Assembly (NCBI RefSeq): GCF_030063135.1
Contig: NZ_JASISO010000002.1
Location: forward strand, 248,001-312,000
Length of the DNA: 64,000 nucleotides
DNA from: Streptomyces sp. G-G2
Lineage (GTDB): Bacteria; Actinomycetota; Actinomycetes; Streptomycetales; Streptomycetaceae
Reading direction: 5' to 3'
Numbering within the stretch: position 1 is the stretch's first letter; every line of letters starts with the position of its first letter. Position numbers and translations under genes: made by a program. Positions 35,346-43,721 of the stretch are shown one piece after another. The notes under the pieces were generated by a model, which was not told where the DNA came from, searched no databases, and saw nothing but the letters and a program-made list of their open reading frames with translations.

Positions 35346-36601
35346 GCCAGGTGCTCCTTGTTGTGCGCGAGGAGCCGGTCGGTCAGCCCCTCGGCCAGGT
35401 CGAACTGCCCGACCAGAGGGTGCGCGAGCAGCGCCTTGGCCACCCGCTCGCGGCCGCCGCGCAGGGCGGCGTCCAGCGCGAGGTCCTCGTACGCCGTGAC
35501 GTGCGCGATCAGCCCCGCGTACAGCGGGTCCAGCCGGGGCACGGCCAGCGGCACCGGGCCCGAGCGGTCCACCCGGGCCTGGACCTCGATCACCGCGCTG
35601 TCCGGGAGGAACGGCAGGGTCCCGTTGTTCAGCGTGTTGACCACCTGCACCGGGCTGCCGCCGTCGCCGAGCAGCGCCGCCGCCAGGTCCACCGCGGCCT
35701 CCGAGTAGAAGGCCCCGCCCCGCTTGGCCAGCAGCTCCGGCTTCTCGTCGAGCGTGGGATCGCCGTACATCGCGAGGAGTTCCCGCTCCATCGCGGCGAC
35801 CTCGGCGGCCCGCGAGGGCTTCTCGCCCAGCTCGCGCACCACCTTGTCGTGCGCGTAGAAGTACCGCAGGTAGTACGACGGGACGACGCCGAGCCGGTCC
35901 AGGACCGCGCGCGGCAGCCGCAGGTCGTCGGCGACCGCGTCCCCGTGCTCCGCGAGCAGCCGGGGCATCAGGTCCTCCCCGCCGGGGCCGCCGCGGCGCA
36001 CCCCCAGCTCCCAGGTGAGGTGGTTCAGGCCGACGTGGTCCAGGTGCAGCTCCTCGGGGGCCATGCCGAGCAGCGAGGCGAACGTCCGCTGGAGGGTGAT
36101 GGCGACGTTGCACAGGCCGACCGCCTTGTGCCCGGCCTGGAGCAGGGCGCGGGTGACGATGCCGACGGGGTTGGTGAAGTCGATGATCCAGGCGTCCGGG
36201 TTGGTGCGCCGGACCCGTTCGGCGATGTCGAGGACGACGGGGACCGTGCGCAGCGCCTTGGCGAGCCCGCCCGCGCCCGTGGTCTCCTGGCCCACGCAGC
36301 CGCACTCCAGCGGCCAGGTCTCGTCGCGCTGCCGGGCCGCCTGACCGCCCACCCGAAGCTGGAGCAGGACGGCGTCGGCGCCCGCCACCCCCGCGTCCAG
36401 GTCGGAGGTCGTGGTGATCAGTCCGGGGTGCCCCTGCTTGGCGAAGATCCGCCGGGCGAGGCCGCCGACCAGCTCCAGCCGGTCCGCCGCGGGATCGATC
36501 AGCACCAGCTCGCTGATCGGCAGGGTGTCGCGCAGCCGCGCGAAGCCGTCGATCAGTTCGGGGGTGTAAGTGGAACCGCCGCCCACCACTGCGAGTTTCA
36601 T
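35336..36601 (-). CDS. csnH: GH4 family glycosidase of the csn-type operon
   Basis: 421 residues. The NAD-binding start MKLAVVGGGSTYTPELIDGF, the LQLRVGGQAARQRDE stretch, IIDFTNPVGIVTRA, the metal-ligand cysteine in GLCNVAI and histidine in GLNHLTW all define GH4, the NAD- and Mn-dependent glycosidases of the 6-phospho-beta-glucosidase type. It would cleave imported amino-sugar oligomers in the cytosol. The stop overlaps the kinase gene by 10 nt, and the gene starts 4 bp after the permease stop, so it is part of the operon. Confidence 0.9.
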   Translation of the reverse strand: MKLAVVGGGSTYTPELIDGFARLRDTLPISELVLIDPAADRLELVGGLARRIFAKQGHPGLITTTSDLDAGVAGADAVLLQLRVGGQAARQRDETWPLECGCVGQETTGAGGLAKALRTVPVVLDIAERVRRTNPDAWIIDFTNPVGIVTRALLQAGHKAVGLCNVAITLQRTFASLLGMAPEELHLDHVGLNHLTWELGVRRGGPGGEDLMPRLLAEHGDAVADDLRLPRAVLDRLGVVPSYYLRYFYAHDKVVRELGEKPSRAAEVAAMERELLAMYGDPTLDEKPELLAKRGGAFYSEAAVDLAAALLGDGGSPVQVVNTLNNGTLPFLPDSAVIEVQARVDRSGPVPLAVPRLDPLYAGLIAHVTAYEDLALDAALRGGRERVAKALLAHPLVGQFDLAEGLTDRLLAHNKEHLAWA

Positions 36602-36605
36602 CTGT

Positions 36606-37529
36606 CTAACCTTTCACTCCGGTCAGGGTGACGCCCTCGACGAACGCCTTCTGGGCGAAGAAGAAGAGGACGATCACGGGGGCCATGACCAGCACGGTCG
36701 CGGCCATGGTCAGGTTCCAGTTGGTGTGGTGCGCGCCCTTGAAGGACTCCAGGCCGTAACTGAGGGTCCAGGCGGCCGGGTCGTCGGAGGCGTAGATCTG
36801 CGGGCCGAAGTAGTCGTTCCAGGCAGCGAAGAACTGGAACAGCGCGACCGCGGCGATCCCGGGCTTGGCCATGGGCAGGACCACCCGCAGCAGGGTCCGG
36901 ACCTCCCCGCAGCCGTCGACCCGCGCCGCGTCGAGGTACTCGTCGGGGATGGTCAGCAGGAACTGGCGCAGCAGGAAGATGGAGAAGGCGTCGCCGAAGG
37001 CCATCGGAATGATCAGCGGCCACAGGGTGCCGGACAGGTCGAGCTGCTTGGCCCAGAAGAGGTACATGGGGATGACCACCACCTGCGGCGGCAGCATCAT
37101 CATCGAGACCACCAGCAGCAGTGAGAGCCGGCGGCCGCGGAAGCGGAACTTGGCGAGGGCGTAGGCGACGGGCACCGAGGACACCACGGTGAGCAGCGTC
37201 CCGAGCCCCGCGTACAGCAGGGTGTTGCGCCACCACAGGAGGAATCCGGGGGTGTGCCAGACCTTCGCGTAGTTGCCCCAGTCCCAGGTGTGCGGCCACA
37301 GGTCGCGGGTGAGGGCCTGCTGGTTGCTCATCACCGAGGTGAGGAAGAGGAAGACGAAGGGGAGGACGAAGAAGAGCGCGGCGGCCACCCCGAGGGAGTG
37401 GACCGCGACCCAGTGCAGCACCTCCTTGCGGCGGTGGCGGGCCGCCGCCCGCCCGGAAGCGCCGACGGCGGGGGACGGGCCCGTCCGCGGGGACGGGGTC
37501 GTCTCGGTGGTCACGGCCATGTCAGTCAC
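36606..37529 (-). CDS. csnG: Carbohydrate ABC permease, MalG type
   Basis: 307 residues; GTG 37529 overlaps the upstream permease stop, ATG 37520 (MAVTTETT) is the alternative. Six membrane helices: VAALFFVLPFVFLFLTSVM, GTLLTVVSSVPVAYALA and others. The EAA loop is DEYLDAARVDGCGEVRTLLRVVLPMAKPGIAA (about 200-230), which docks onto the shared ATPase. No ATPase is encoded in the operon, normal for Streptomyces sugar importers that share MsiK. Confidence 0.92.
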   Translation of the reverse strand: MTDMAVTTETTPSPRTGPSPAVGASGRAAARHRRKEVLHWVAVHSLGVAAALFFVLPFVFLFLTSVMSNQQALTRDLWPHTWDWGNYAKVWHTPGFLLWWRNTLLYAGLGTLLTVVSSVPVAYALAKFRFRGRRLSLLLVVSMMMLPPQVVVIPMYLFWAKQLDLSGTLWPLIIPMAFGDAFSIFLLRQFLLTIPDEYLDAARVDGCGEVRTLLRVVLPMAKPGIAAVALFQFFAAWNDYFGPQIYASDDPAAWTLSYGLESFKGAHHTNWNLTMAATVLVMAPVIVLFFFAQKAFVEGVTLTGVKG

Positions 37530-38463
37530 CGCTTCCGATCAGGCCGCCACGGCGCCGCAGCAGGAGCGCGGTGAAGGCCATGGACAGGGCGAAGAGGACG
37601 AGCGCGATCACGCAGGCCGTGCCGTAGTCGAAGCGCTGGAATCCGAGGTTGTAGACGAGCTGGGGCAGGGTCAGCGTGGACTTGTCCGGGTATCCGGGCT
37701 CGAACTGCTGGCCCGAGCCGCTGATCTGCCCGGCCGCCACCTTTCCCGCGACCAGGGGCTGCGTGTAGTACTGCGTGGCCTGGATGACCCCGGTGACCAC
37801 CGCGAACAGGATGATCGGGGAGATGTTCGGCAGGGTGATGTGCCGGAACCGCGCCCAGGGCCCGGCCCCGTCCAGCTCCGCGGCCTCGTACTGCTCCTTC
37901 GGTACGTCGAGCAGCGCGGCCATGAAGATCACCATCAGGTCGCCCACCCCCCACAGCCCCAGCGCGGTCAGCGCGGGCTTGGACCAGTCGGCGTCGGTGA
38001 ACCAGCCCGGCGCGGGCAGCCCGACGGCCTCCAGTGCGGTGTTGACCGGCCCGGTGCCGGGGTTGAGCAGGAAGACGAAGCCGAGGGTCGCGGCGACCGG
38101 CGGGGCCAGGTAGGGCAGGTAGAACAGGGTGCGGAAGATCCCGGTCCCCGTCTTGATCTTCGTGATGAGCAGGCCGACGCCGAGGCCGAAGACCACCCGG
38201 CAGCTCACCATGACCACGACCAGCCACAGCGTGTTGCGCATCGCCGGCCAGAACATCGGGGACTTGGTGAAGACGTACGACCAGTTGTCCAGGCCGTTGA
38301 AGACCGGCGGGCGGAAGCCGTCGTACTGCGTGAAGGAGAAGTACACGGTGGACAGCAGCGGGTAGGCGAAGAAGACGGCGAACCCGATCAGCCACGGGGA
38401 CATGAAGGCCGCGGTCCGCAGCGCGGAGCGGCGCCGCTTCGCGCCCAGGGTGAAGGTCGTCAT
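37522..38463 (-). CDS. csnF: Carbohydrate ABC permease, MalF type
   Basis: 313 residues. Membrane helices start at SPWLIGFAVFFAYPLLSTVYF; the EAA motif is KEQYEAAELDGAGPWARFRHITLPNISPIILF (about 205-235). It pairs with the MalG-type permease to form the channel. The gene begins 3 bp after the binding-protein stop and ends overlapping the next permease, so the transporter subunits are co-translated. Confidence 0.92.
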   Translation of the reverse strand: MTTFTLGAKRRRSALRTAAFMSPWLIGFAVFFAYPLLSTVYFSFTQYDGFRPPVFNGLDNWSYVFTKSPMFWPAMRNTLWLVVVMVSCRVVFGLGVGLLITKIKTGTGIFRTLFYLPYLAPPVAATLGFVFLLNPGTGPVNTALEAVGLPAPGWFTDADWSKPALTALGLWGVGDLMVIFMAALLDVPKEQYEAAELDGAGPWARFRHITLPNISPIILFAVVTGVIQATQYYTQPLVAGKVAAGQISGSGQQFEPGYPDKSTLTLPQLVYNLGFQRFDYGTACVIALVLFALSMAFTALLLRRRGGLIGSGD

Positions 38464-38466
38464 CGG

Positions 38467-39804
38467 CTACTGGGCCTTCGCGATGTCCGTGTCGATCTGC
38501 TGGTCGGTCTTGGCGAGCCCGGCCTGGAGGTCGGACACGGCGCCCTTCTCGACCCCGTACGCGAAGTCCGCGAAGGTCAGCTGGTAGGTGCCGCCGTCGG
38601 CCTGGGCCGGGGTGGTGTTCGACTTCGTGTGCTTGGCGATGTCGATGAAGGTCTTGAACTCCGGCGTGACCTGGAGCTTCGGCGAGTCCAGGGCGGCGAG
38701 CGTGGAGGGGACGTTGTGGATGTCGTTGGCGAAGGCCACCACCGCGTCGGTGTCGGTGGTCATGTACTTCACCAGCTCCCAGGCCGCGTTCTGCTTGGCG
38801 CTGCCGGAGGCGATGCCGATGACGGTGCCGGACAGGTAGCCTTTGCCGTAGTCGTCCTTCTGGTCGTCCGGCACGGGCATCGGCGCGGTGGCGATCTCGA
38901 ACTTCGCCCCGGCCGCCTTCGCCATGGCGGCCCGCCACTCGCCGTCGATCTGCATGGTGACCAGCCCCTTGTGGAAGGGGTGTTCGGCACTCAACTCGTC
39001 ACCGAAGGTCGTGCGGAACTTCTCCAGCTTGTCGTAGCCGCCCAGCTTGGCGACCAGGTCCTTCTGCGCGTTCAGCATCTTCGCGAAGGCGGGGTCCTTG
39101 GCCAGGTTCGACTTCCCGTCGGCGCCGAAGTACGTCGGGCTCCACTGCGCGGCCAGCCGCATCGGGGTGGTCTCGTACCCGTGGAAGGTGGGCATCACGC
39201 CGAGCTGCTCGTAGGTGTCGCCGCTCTGCTTGGTGAGCGTCTGCGCGTCCGCGACGAACTGGCTCCAGGTCTTCGGGGGTTCGGTGATCCCGGCGGCGGT
39301 GAAGGCGGTCTTGTTGTAGACGAGGCCGTAGGCGTCGTTCAGCAGCGGCAGCGTGCACTGGTTGCCCTTGAACTGGGTGTACTCCAGCAGGGTCTTGGGG
39401 AAGATCTTGGTTTTGTCGAGGCCCGACTTCGTGAGGAAGGGGCTCAGGTCCGTGAAGGCGCCCGAGGTGCAGAACTTGCCGACGCTGTCGGTGCTGAAGG
39501 ACGAAACCACGTCCGGGGCCTTGCTGCCGCCCGCCCGCAGCGCCTGGTTGATCTTGTCGTCGGTCATGTTGCCGGTGGCCTTGACCTTGATGTTCGGGTG
39601 CGCCTTCTCGAACCGCCCGATGCTGTCCTCGATGGCCTTCACCTCGCGGGGTTCCGCCCAGCCGTGCCAGAAGTTGAGGGTGACCTCCTTGTTCGGGTCG
39701 TCGGGGGCCGCTCCGCCGCTCTGTCCGGTACACCCGGTGGCGAGGGCGGATATCGCGGCGAGTGCGGCCGCGAGGGTGGTCAGTCGGCGGGTGCGTCCGG
39801 GCAT
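38467..39804 (-). CDS. csnE: Extracellular solute-binding lipoprotein of the csn-type operon
   Basis: 445 residues. A lipoprotein signal with lipobox LATGC (C25) is followed by a family 1 sugar-binding protein: VTLNFWHGWAEPREVKAIEDSIGRFEKAHPNIKV, NQALRAGGSKAPDVVSSFS, and MQIDGEWRAAMAKAAG near 290. It should capture short amino-sugar oligomers, probably glucosamine oligomers by analogy to CsnE. 145 bp separate it from the ROK regulator; that gap holds two GGAGGGGTCAG copies and a run of GGTGGTCCGC repeats. Confidence 0.9.
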   Translation of the reverse strand: MPGRTRRLTTLAAALAAISALATGCTGQSGGAAPDDPNKEVTLNFWHGWAEPREVKAIEDSIGRFEKAHPNIKVKATGNMTDDKINQALRAGGSKAPDVVSSFSTDSVGKFCTSGAFTDLSPFLTKSGLDKTKIFPKTLLEYTQFKGNQCTLPLLNDAYGLVYNKTAFTAAGITEPPKTWSQFVADAQTLTKQSGDTYEQLGVMPTFHGYETTPMRLAAQWSPTYFGADGKSNLAKDPAFAKMLNAQKDLVAKLGGYDKLEKFRTTFGDELSAEHPFHKGLVTMQIDGEWRAAMAKAAGAKFEIATAPMPVPDDQKDDYGKGYLSGTVIGIASGSAKQNAAWELVKYMTTDTDAVVAFANDIHNVPSTLAALDSPKLQVTPEFKTFIDIAKHTKSNTTPAQADGGTYQLTFADFAYGVEKGAVSDLQAGLAKTDQQIDTDIAKAQ

Positions 39805-39949
39805 GGTGGTGTCTCTCTCTGCGCGGGGAACGTCCGGTCGGGGTCCAGCGGGAGAAGCGGGGAGAGCGGGTGGTGCCGGTGGTCCGGGGTGGAGCTGGTG
39901 GTCCGCGGTGGTCCGCGGTGGTGCCGTCAGGAGGGGTCAGAGGGAGGGG

Positions 39950-41191
39950 TCAGCGGGAGGTGTCGAACACTTCGTCGCGGGTGGCGGTCAGCGCGCTCTC
40001 CAGCGCGCCGCGCAGCACGGGCCGCTCGCGCACCTCGCCGGCCACCAGCCGGGGCCGGGAGGGGGCGAGGTCGCCGAGTTCGGCCTCGATCAGCTCGCGC
40101 AGCAGGTCCCCGCCCGCCGCGGTCACGGCCCCGGAGAGCACGACGATCTCCGGGTCCAGTACGGCGACCAGCGAGGCGAGACCGGTGGCGAGGGCCGTGG
40201 CGTACGACTCCAGCAGCCGCAGGTGCGGTCCCACCGGCTCGGCGGCGGCCCGCTCCAGCAGCGCCACCGCGGCGGCCACCTCGGCGGCCGCGTCGAACGC
40301 GCCCCGCACGCGCGGGACGGCCCCCGGCATCTCGATGCCCAGGGCGGCGGCCAGTCCGGGCAGTACCTCCACACCCGCCAGCTCCTGGTAGCCGCCGGAG
40401 TTCTCCCGGGTCACGTGCCGCACGAGCGGCCTGCCGGGGACCGGCAGGAAACCCACCTCGCCCGCGCCGCCGGTCCAGCCGCGGTGCAGCCGCCCGCCGA
40501 TGACGAGGGCGGCGCCCAGGCCCTCCTCGTTCCACAGCAGGACGAAGTCCCCGTGACCGCGGGCCGCGCCCAGGCGCTGCTCGGCGACCGCGGCGAGGTT
40601 CACGTCGTTCTCGTACTCGACGGGCATCGGCAGCGCCGCCGCCAGCTCCTCCAGCAGGGTGGGGGAGTGCCAGCCGGGCAGGTGGTCGGCGTAACGCAGG
40701 ACGCCCGTGCGCGGGTCGAAGGAGCCCGGGGTGGCGATGACCAGCCGGTGGACATCGGCGAGCTGGAGCCCGGCCGTCCTGACGGCTTCGCCGAGCGCTT
40801 GGCCGACCTGGTCCACGACGGGGGTGCCGGGGCCCGGATTGGGCAGCTCGCAGCTGCCGACCACCGCGCCGGAGAGGTCGGCGACGGAGGCCAGGATCCG
40901 GCTGGGGGTGACGTCGAGCCCCGCGGCGTGGGCGGCCCGTGGGTTGATCGCGTACAGCTGGGCGTTGGGTCCGGGGCGGCCGGTGGCCGTGCCCGTGGCC
41001 ACCACCAGCCCGCGCGCTTCGAGGCGGGCGAGCAGCTGGGACGCGGTGGGCTTGGAGAGCCCGGTGAGCCTGCCGATCCGGGTCCGGGACAGGGGGCCGT
41101 GGACCAGCAGCAGGTCCAGCGCGGCGCGGTCGTTCATCGCGCGCAGCAGGCTGGGGGTGCCGGGGGTGGTGCCCGGTGTGGTGCCGGTCAT
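39950..41191 (-). CDS. csnR: ROK-family transcriptional repressor
   Basis: 413 residues. N-terminal winged helix-turn-helix (about 22-70: RTRIGRLTGLSKPTASQLLARLEARGLV), then the ROK sugar-kinase-like domain with YENDVNLAAVAEQ, WTGGAGEVGFLPVPG, and VVLSGAVTAAGGDLL. The usual ROK zinc cysteines (CxCGxxGC) are absent; the corresponding stretch reads RENSGGYQELAG. As first gene of the run it probably represses its own operon through the dyad at 41234-41250 and is relieved by an amino-sugar ligand, as described for CsnR in S. lividans/S. coelicolor. Confidence 0.87.
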   Translation of the reverse strand: MTGTTPGTTPGTPSLLRAMNDRAALDLLLVHGPLSRTRIGRLTGLSKPTASQLLARLEARGLVVATGTATGRPGPNAQLYAINPRAAHAAGLDVTPSRILASVADLSGAVVGSCELPNPGPGTPVVDQVGQALGEAVRTAGLQLADVHRLVIATPGSFDPRTGVLRYADHLPGWHSPTLLEELAAALPMPVEYENDVNLAAVAEQRLGAARGHGDFVLLWNEEGLGAALVIGGRLHRGWTGGAGEVGFLPVPGRPLVRHVTRENSGGYQELAGVEVLPGLAAALGIEMPGAVPRVRGAFDAAAEVAAAVALLERAAAEPVGPHLRLLESYATALATGLASLVAVLDPEIVVLSGAVTAAGGDLLRELIEAELGDLAPSRPRLVAGEVRERPVLRGALESALTATRDEVFDTSR

Positions 41192-41233
41192 GGGTGTGTT
41201 CCGCTCCCTGGCACGTGAAGACTTGGCGAACTG

Positions 41234-41270
41234 TTAGGTAAGTTTCCTATCAGCCGTCGGCCCATGTCAA
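41234..41270 (-). promoter_or_regulatory. Promoter and operator of the csn-type operon
   Basis: On the minus strand TTGACA (41265-41270) and TAGGAA (41244-41249), 15 bp apart, form a promoter. The dyad TTAGG-n7-CCTAT (41234-41250), with matching AA/TT inside it, covers the -10 box. It lies 43-59 bp before the repressor ATG. The TTAGGnAA..TTTCCTA form resembles the operator described for CsnR-type ROK repressors. Confidence 0.6.
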
Positions 41271-41374
41271 TGGCGCTGCCCCCGCGGAAAACGCCTCGCG
41301 GGGGCAGTGTGCGGAGTTCTCTTCGTTTTGTCTCGTACGCGTCCCCGTGAGCGGTCGCTTACAGCCTCTCCCAC

Positions 41375-41394
41375 GGGCTCCGGTACCGGAGCCC
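41375..41394 (-). terminator. Palindromic terminator after mscS
   Basis: A perfect 20-nt palindrome with arms GGGCTCCGGT and ACCGGAGCCC, 11 bp past the mscS stop (41405) on the minus strand. Confidence 0.55.
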
Positions 41395-41404
41395 CGGCGC
41401 GCCG

Positions 41405-42496
41405 CTACTTGGTGATGCGCGGCATTCCGGGGCCCACCGCGGGCGTCGGGATGGGCGCGGTGGCCAGCGACTGCGGCGAGGCCGGGTTCGCCAGCTCGGA
41501 CGGCGCGGCGAATGCCGCCGACGGGTCCGCGGCCGCTTCCTCCTCCTCCGCGGCGGGCACTCCGCCGATGATCCCGATGCCCGCGTCGTCGAAGGCCTCC
41601 TTGATCCGCCAGCGCAGCTCGCGCTCCACCGAGAACTGCTGGCCGGGCATCGTCTTCGCGGAGACCTTGACGGTCATCGACGCGAGCAGCACCTCGTCCA
41701 GCCCCAGCACCTCCACCGGCCCCCAGAGCCGCTCGTCCCACGGCGACTCCTTCGCCATGGCCTCCGAGACGCCCCGGACCGCCTCGCGGATCCGGGCCAT
41801 GCTCTCGGACGGCTTGATCTGGACGTCCACGCCCGCCGTCGACCAGCCCTGGCTGAGGTTGCCGATCCGCTTGATCTCGCCGTTGCGGACGTACCAGATC
41901 TCGCCGTTGTCGCCGCGTAGCTTCGTCACGCGCAGACCGACCTCGATCACCTCGCCCGACGCCACCCCCGCGTCGATCTTGTCGCCGACCCCGTACTGGT
42001 CCTCAAGGATCATGAACACGCCGGACAGGAAGTCCGTGACCAGGTTCCGCGCGCCGAAACCGATCGCCACACCGGCCACACCGGCGCTCGCCAGCAGGGG
42101 GCCGAGATTGATGTCGAGGGCGCCGAGCACCATCAGACCGGCCGTACCCAGGATCACGAACGAGGCCACCGAACGCAGCACCGAGCCGATCGCCTCGGAG
42201 CGCTGGCGCCGCCGCTCGGCATTGACCAGCAGCCCGCCCAGCGCCGTTCCCTCGACGGCCTCGGCGCCCCGGTTCATCCGGCCGATGAGCTTGGTCAGCG
42301 ACTTGCGGACCACCGAGCGCAGGGCCGCGGCTATCACGATGATCAGCAGGATCTTCAGGCCCAGGAACAGCCAGTTGGCCCAGTTCTCCTGGATGAAACC
42401 GGCGGCGTTGGTGACGCTCTCGGTGGCTCCCTCGGAGGTGCGGGGCACGACCGGTACGTCGTCGGCCAGCGGGTACAGGGCGGCGGGCCAGGGCAC
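41405..42496 (-). CDS. Mechanosensitive ion channel, MscS family
   Basis: 363 residues from GTG 42496, with GGAGG 8 nt upstream. Three hydrophobic segments: WLFLGLKILLIIVIAAAL, VASFVILGTAGLMVLGAL, and the pore helix VAGVAIGFGARNLVTDFLSGVFMI, in which the Gly/Ala packing pattern of MscS is visible (about 150-172). A beta domain follows (EDQYGVGDKIDAGVASGEVIEVGLRVTKLRGDNGEIWYVRNGEI). The C-terminal 50 residues are Ala/Glu-rich. It should open under membrane tension to release solutes. Divergent from the HNH gene. Confidence 0.93.
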   Translation of the reverse strand: MPWPAALYPLADDVPVVPRTSEGATESVTNAAGFIQENWANWLFLGLKILLIIVIAAALRSVVRKSLTKLIGRMNRGAEAVEGTALGGLLVNAERRRQRSEAIGSVLRSVASFVILGTAGLMVLGALDINLGPLLASAGVAGVAIGFGARNLVTDFLSGVFMILEDQYGVGDKIDAGVASGEVIEVGLRVTKLRGDNGEIWYVRNGEIKRIGNLSQGWSTAGVDVQIKPSESMARIREAVRGVSEAMAKESPWDERLWGPVEVLGLDEVLLASMTVKVSAKTMPGQQFSVERELRWRIKEAFDDAGIGIIGGVPAAEEEEAAADPSAAFAAPSELANPASPQSLATAPIPTPAVGPGMPRITK

Positions 42497-42652
42497 GGCA
42501 GGAACCTCCAGGCATAGCGGTCTGCCCGCGGAAGGGGATGAGCGGGCAGACCATCCACACTAACGGGGCCGTTCCCTCGACCCCGGCGCCGTGTTGCGGG
42601 GAGAGACCAGACTCACCCGGCGGGGGCTCGGATGTGGTCGAGAACACCTCCG

Positions 42653-42665
42653 ACCCGTTACGGGT
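42653..42665. promoter_or_regulatory. 13-bp dyad between mscS and the HNH gene
   Basis: ACCCGT, T, ACGGGT lies roughly in the middle of the 262-bp divergent region, 94 bp before the HNH gene. A candidate operator; no regulator for it is known. Confidence 0.3.
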
Positions 42666-42758
42666 GCGTGGTGGCGCTTCGACCAGCGGTGAGGAGAGAC
42701 TGGAGGGCAGATCGTCCCGGCGCGAGCCACGTGCCGCCGACGTACAAGGAGGCAGTCC

Positions 42759-43295
42759 GTGCCGCACGTCCTGGTCCTCAACGCGTCGTACGAGCCGCTC
42801 GGCGTCGTACCGCTCCGCCGCGCGCTCGTCCTCGTCCTGGAGAACAAAGCGGTCTCCCTCGAGGAATCCGGCGCCTTCCTGCACAGTTCCACGAGAGTCG
42901 TCCCCGCGCCCAGCGTGGTCAGGCTCAAGAGGTTCGTGCGGGTCCCCTACCGGGGGCCCGTTCCGCTCACCCGGCGGGCGCTCTTCGCCCGCGACGGGGG
43001 GCGCTGTATGTACTGCGGGGCCGTCGCCACCAGCGTCGACCACGTCATCCCGCGCAGCCGGGGCGGGCAGCACGCCTGGGACAACGTCGTCGCCGCGTGC
43101 CGTCGCTGCAACCACGTCAAGGCCGACCGGCACCTGCTGGAGCTGGGGTGGCGGCTGCGGCACCAGCCCGCGCCGCCGTCGGGGCTGGCGTGGCGGATCA
43201 TCGGTACGGGGCACCGGGATCCGTGCTGGATGCCGTACCTCCAGCCGTACGGTGCGGAAGACGCCTTGGACCGCATCGGCGTCCCGGTCCCCTGA
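42759..43295 (+). CDS. HNH endonuclease family protein
   Basis: 178 residues from GTG 42759, with AAGGAGG 6 nt upstream. The HNH core is CMYCG ... SVDHVIPRSRGGQHAWDNVVAACRRCNHVKADR (about 85-128): two CxxC zinc knuckles and the D-H...N...H catalytic set. The N-terminus MPHVLVLNASYEPLGVVPLRRALVLVLENKAV is the form found in a widely conserved actinobacterial and cyanobacterial family of stand-alone HNH proteins. Biological role unknown; no restriction or toxin partner is adjacent. Confidence 0.9.
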   Translation: MPHVLVLNASYEPLGVVPLRRALVLVLENKAVSLEESGAFLHSSTRVVPAPSVVRLKRFVRVPYRGPVPLTRRALFARDGGRCMYCGAVATSVDHVIPRSRGGQHAWDNVVAACRRCNHVKADRHLLELGWRLRHQPAPPSGLAWRIIGTGHRDPCWMPYLQPYGAEDALDRIGVPVP

Positions 43296-43347
43296 CGCGC
43301 GCCGCGCCCTGCCGGGCCCCTTGCAGCCGCTCGGGCCGGGCCCCTTG

Positions 43348-43436
43348 CAGCCTCGCCGGCGTTTGAGGCGCCCCCGGAGGGTCCACCGGGCCGTGCCCGG
43401 TTGCCTCCGGCGGGTCCTCAAACGCCGGACGGGCTG
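43348..43436. repeat. Dispersed inverted repeat, copy 1
   Basis: Left arm 43348-43368 and right arm 43416-43436 share GGCGTTTGAGG and CCTCAAACGCC at their cores and pair at 18 of 21 positions; the 47-bp centre contains TTGCCTCCGGCGG. A second copy with the same layout lies at 63648-63735. A direct duplication of GGCCGGGCCCCTTGCAGCC precedes this copy. The position after the HNH stop suggests a transcription terminator or an intergenic repeat family. Confidence 0.7.
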
Positions 43437-43573
43437 ATTTTCGCTCCGGCCGATGAGTCGGCTCTGCCGGGCGGGCCGGTTTCGGCGGAATGCGGCGCGG
43501 CCGGATGGGTAGGGCTGCGGTGTTCCCCGTAACGAGCCACGCTCACGCGTCGTCAGGACACAGGAGTACCGAG

Positions 43574-43708
43574 ATGACCGCCCGCCCGCTCACCAGCGAG
43601 CCCCCGCTCGCCGACACCGCCCACGCACCGCTCACCAGCGAACCGCCGCTCACCGACGAGGCCCCGCTGACCAGCGAGCCGACCACCCCCGCCGCCGCGG
43701 CGGGTTAG
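43574..43708 (+). CDS. 44-residue repeat peptide upstream of malQ
   Basis: ATG 43574 has AGGAG 7 nt upstream, a better site than many neighbours. The peptide MTARPLTSEPPLADTAHAPL... is built of the unit PLTSEPPL(A/T)D, seen three times, and ends in an Ala-rich tail. There is no hydrophobic segment. The stop lies 13 bp before the malQ ATG, so it may act as a leader or be co-translated with malQ. High Pro content could slow ribosomes. Function unknown; it is short enough to be missed by automatic callers. Confidence 0.6.
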   Translation: MTARPLTSEPPLADTAHAPLTSEPPLTDEAPLTSEPTTPAAAAG

Positions 43709-43721
43709 CCGAGGGATACGC

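Noticed and set aside
37273..40503. Plus-strand open frame of about 1076 codons over the csn-type operon
   Set aside because: Mirror of the permease and binding-protein genes, with no ribosome site or recognisable fold.
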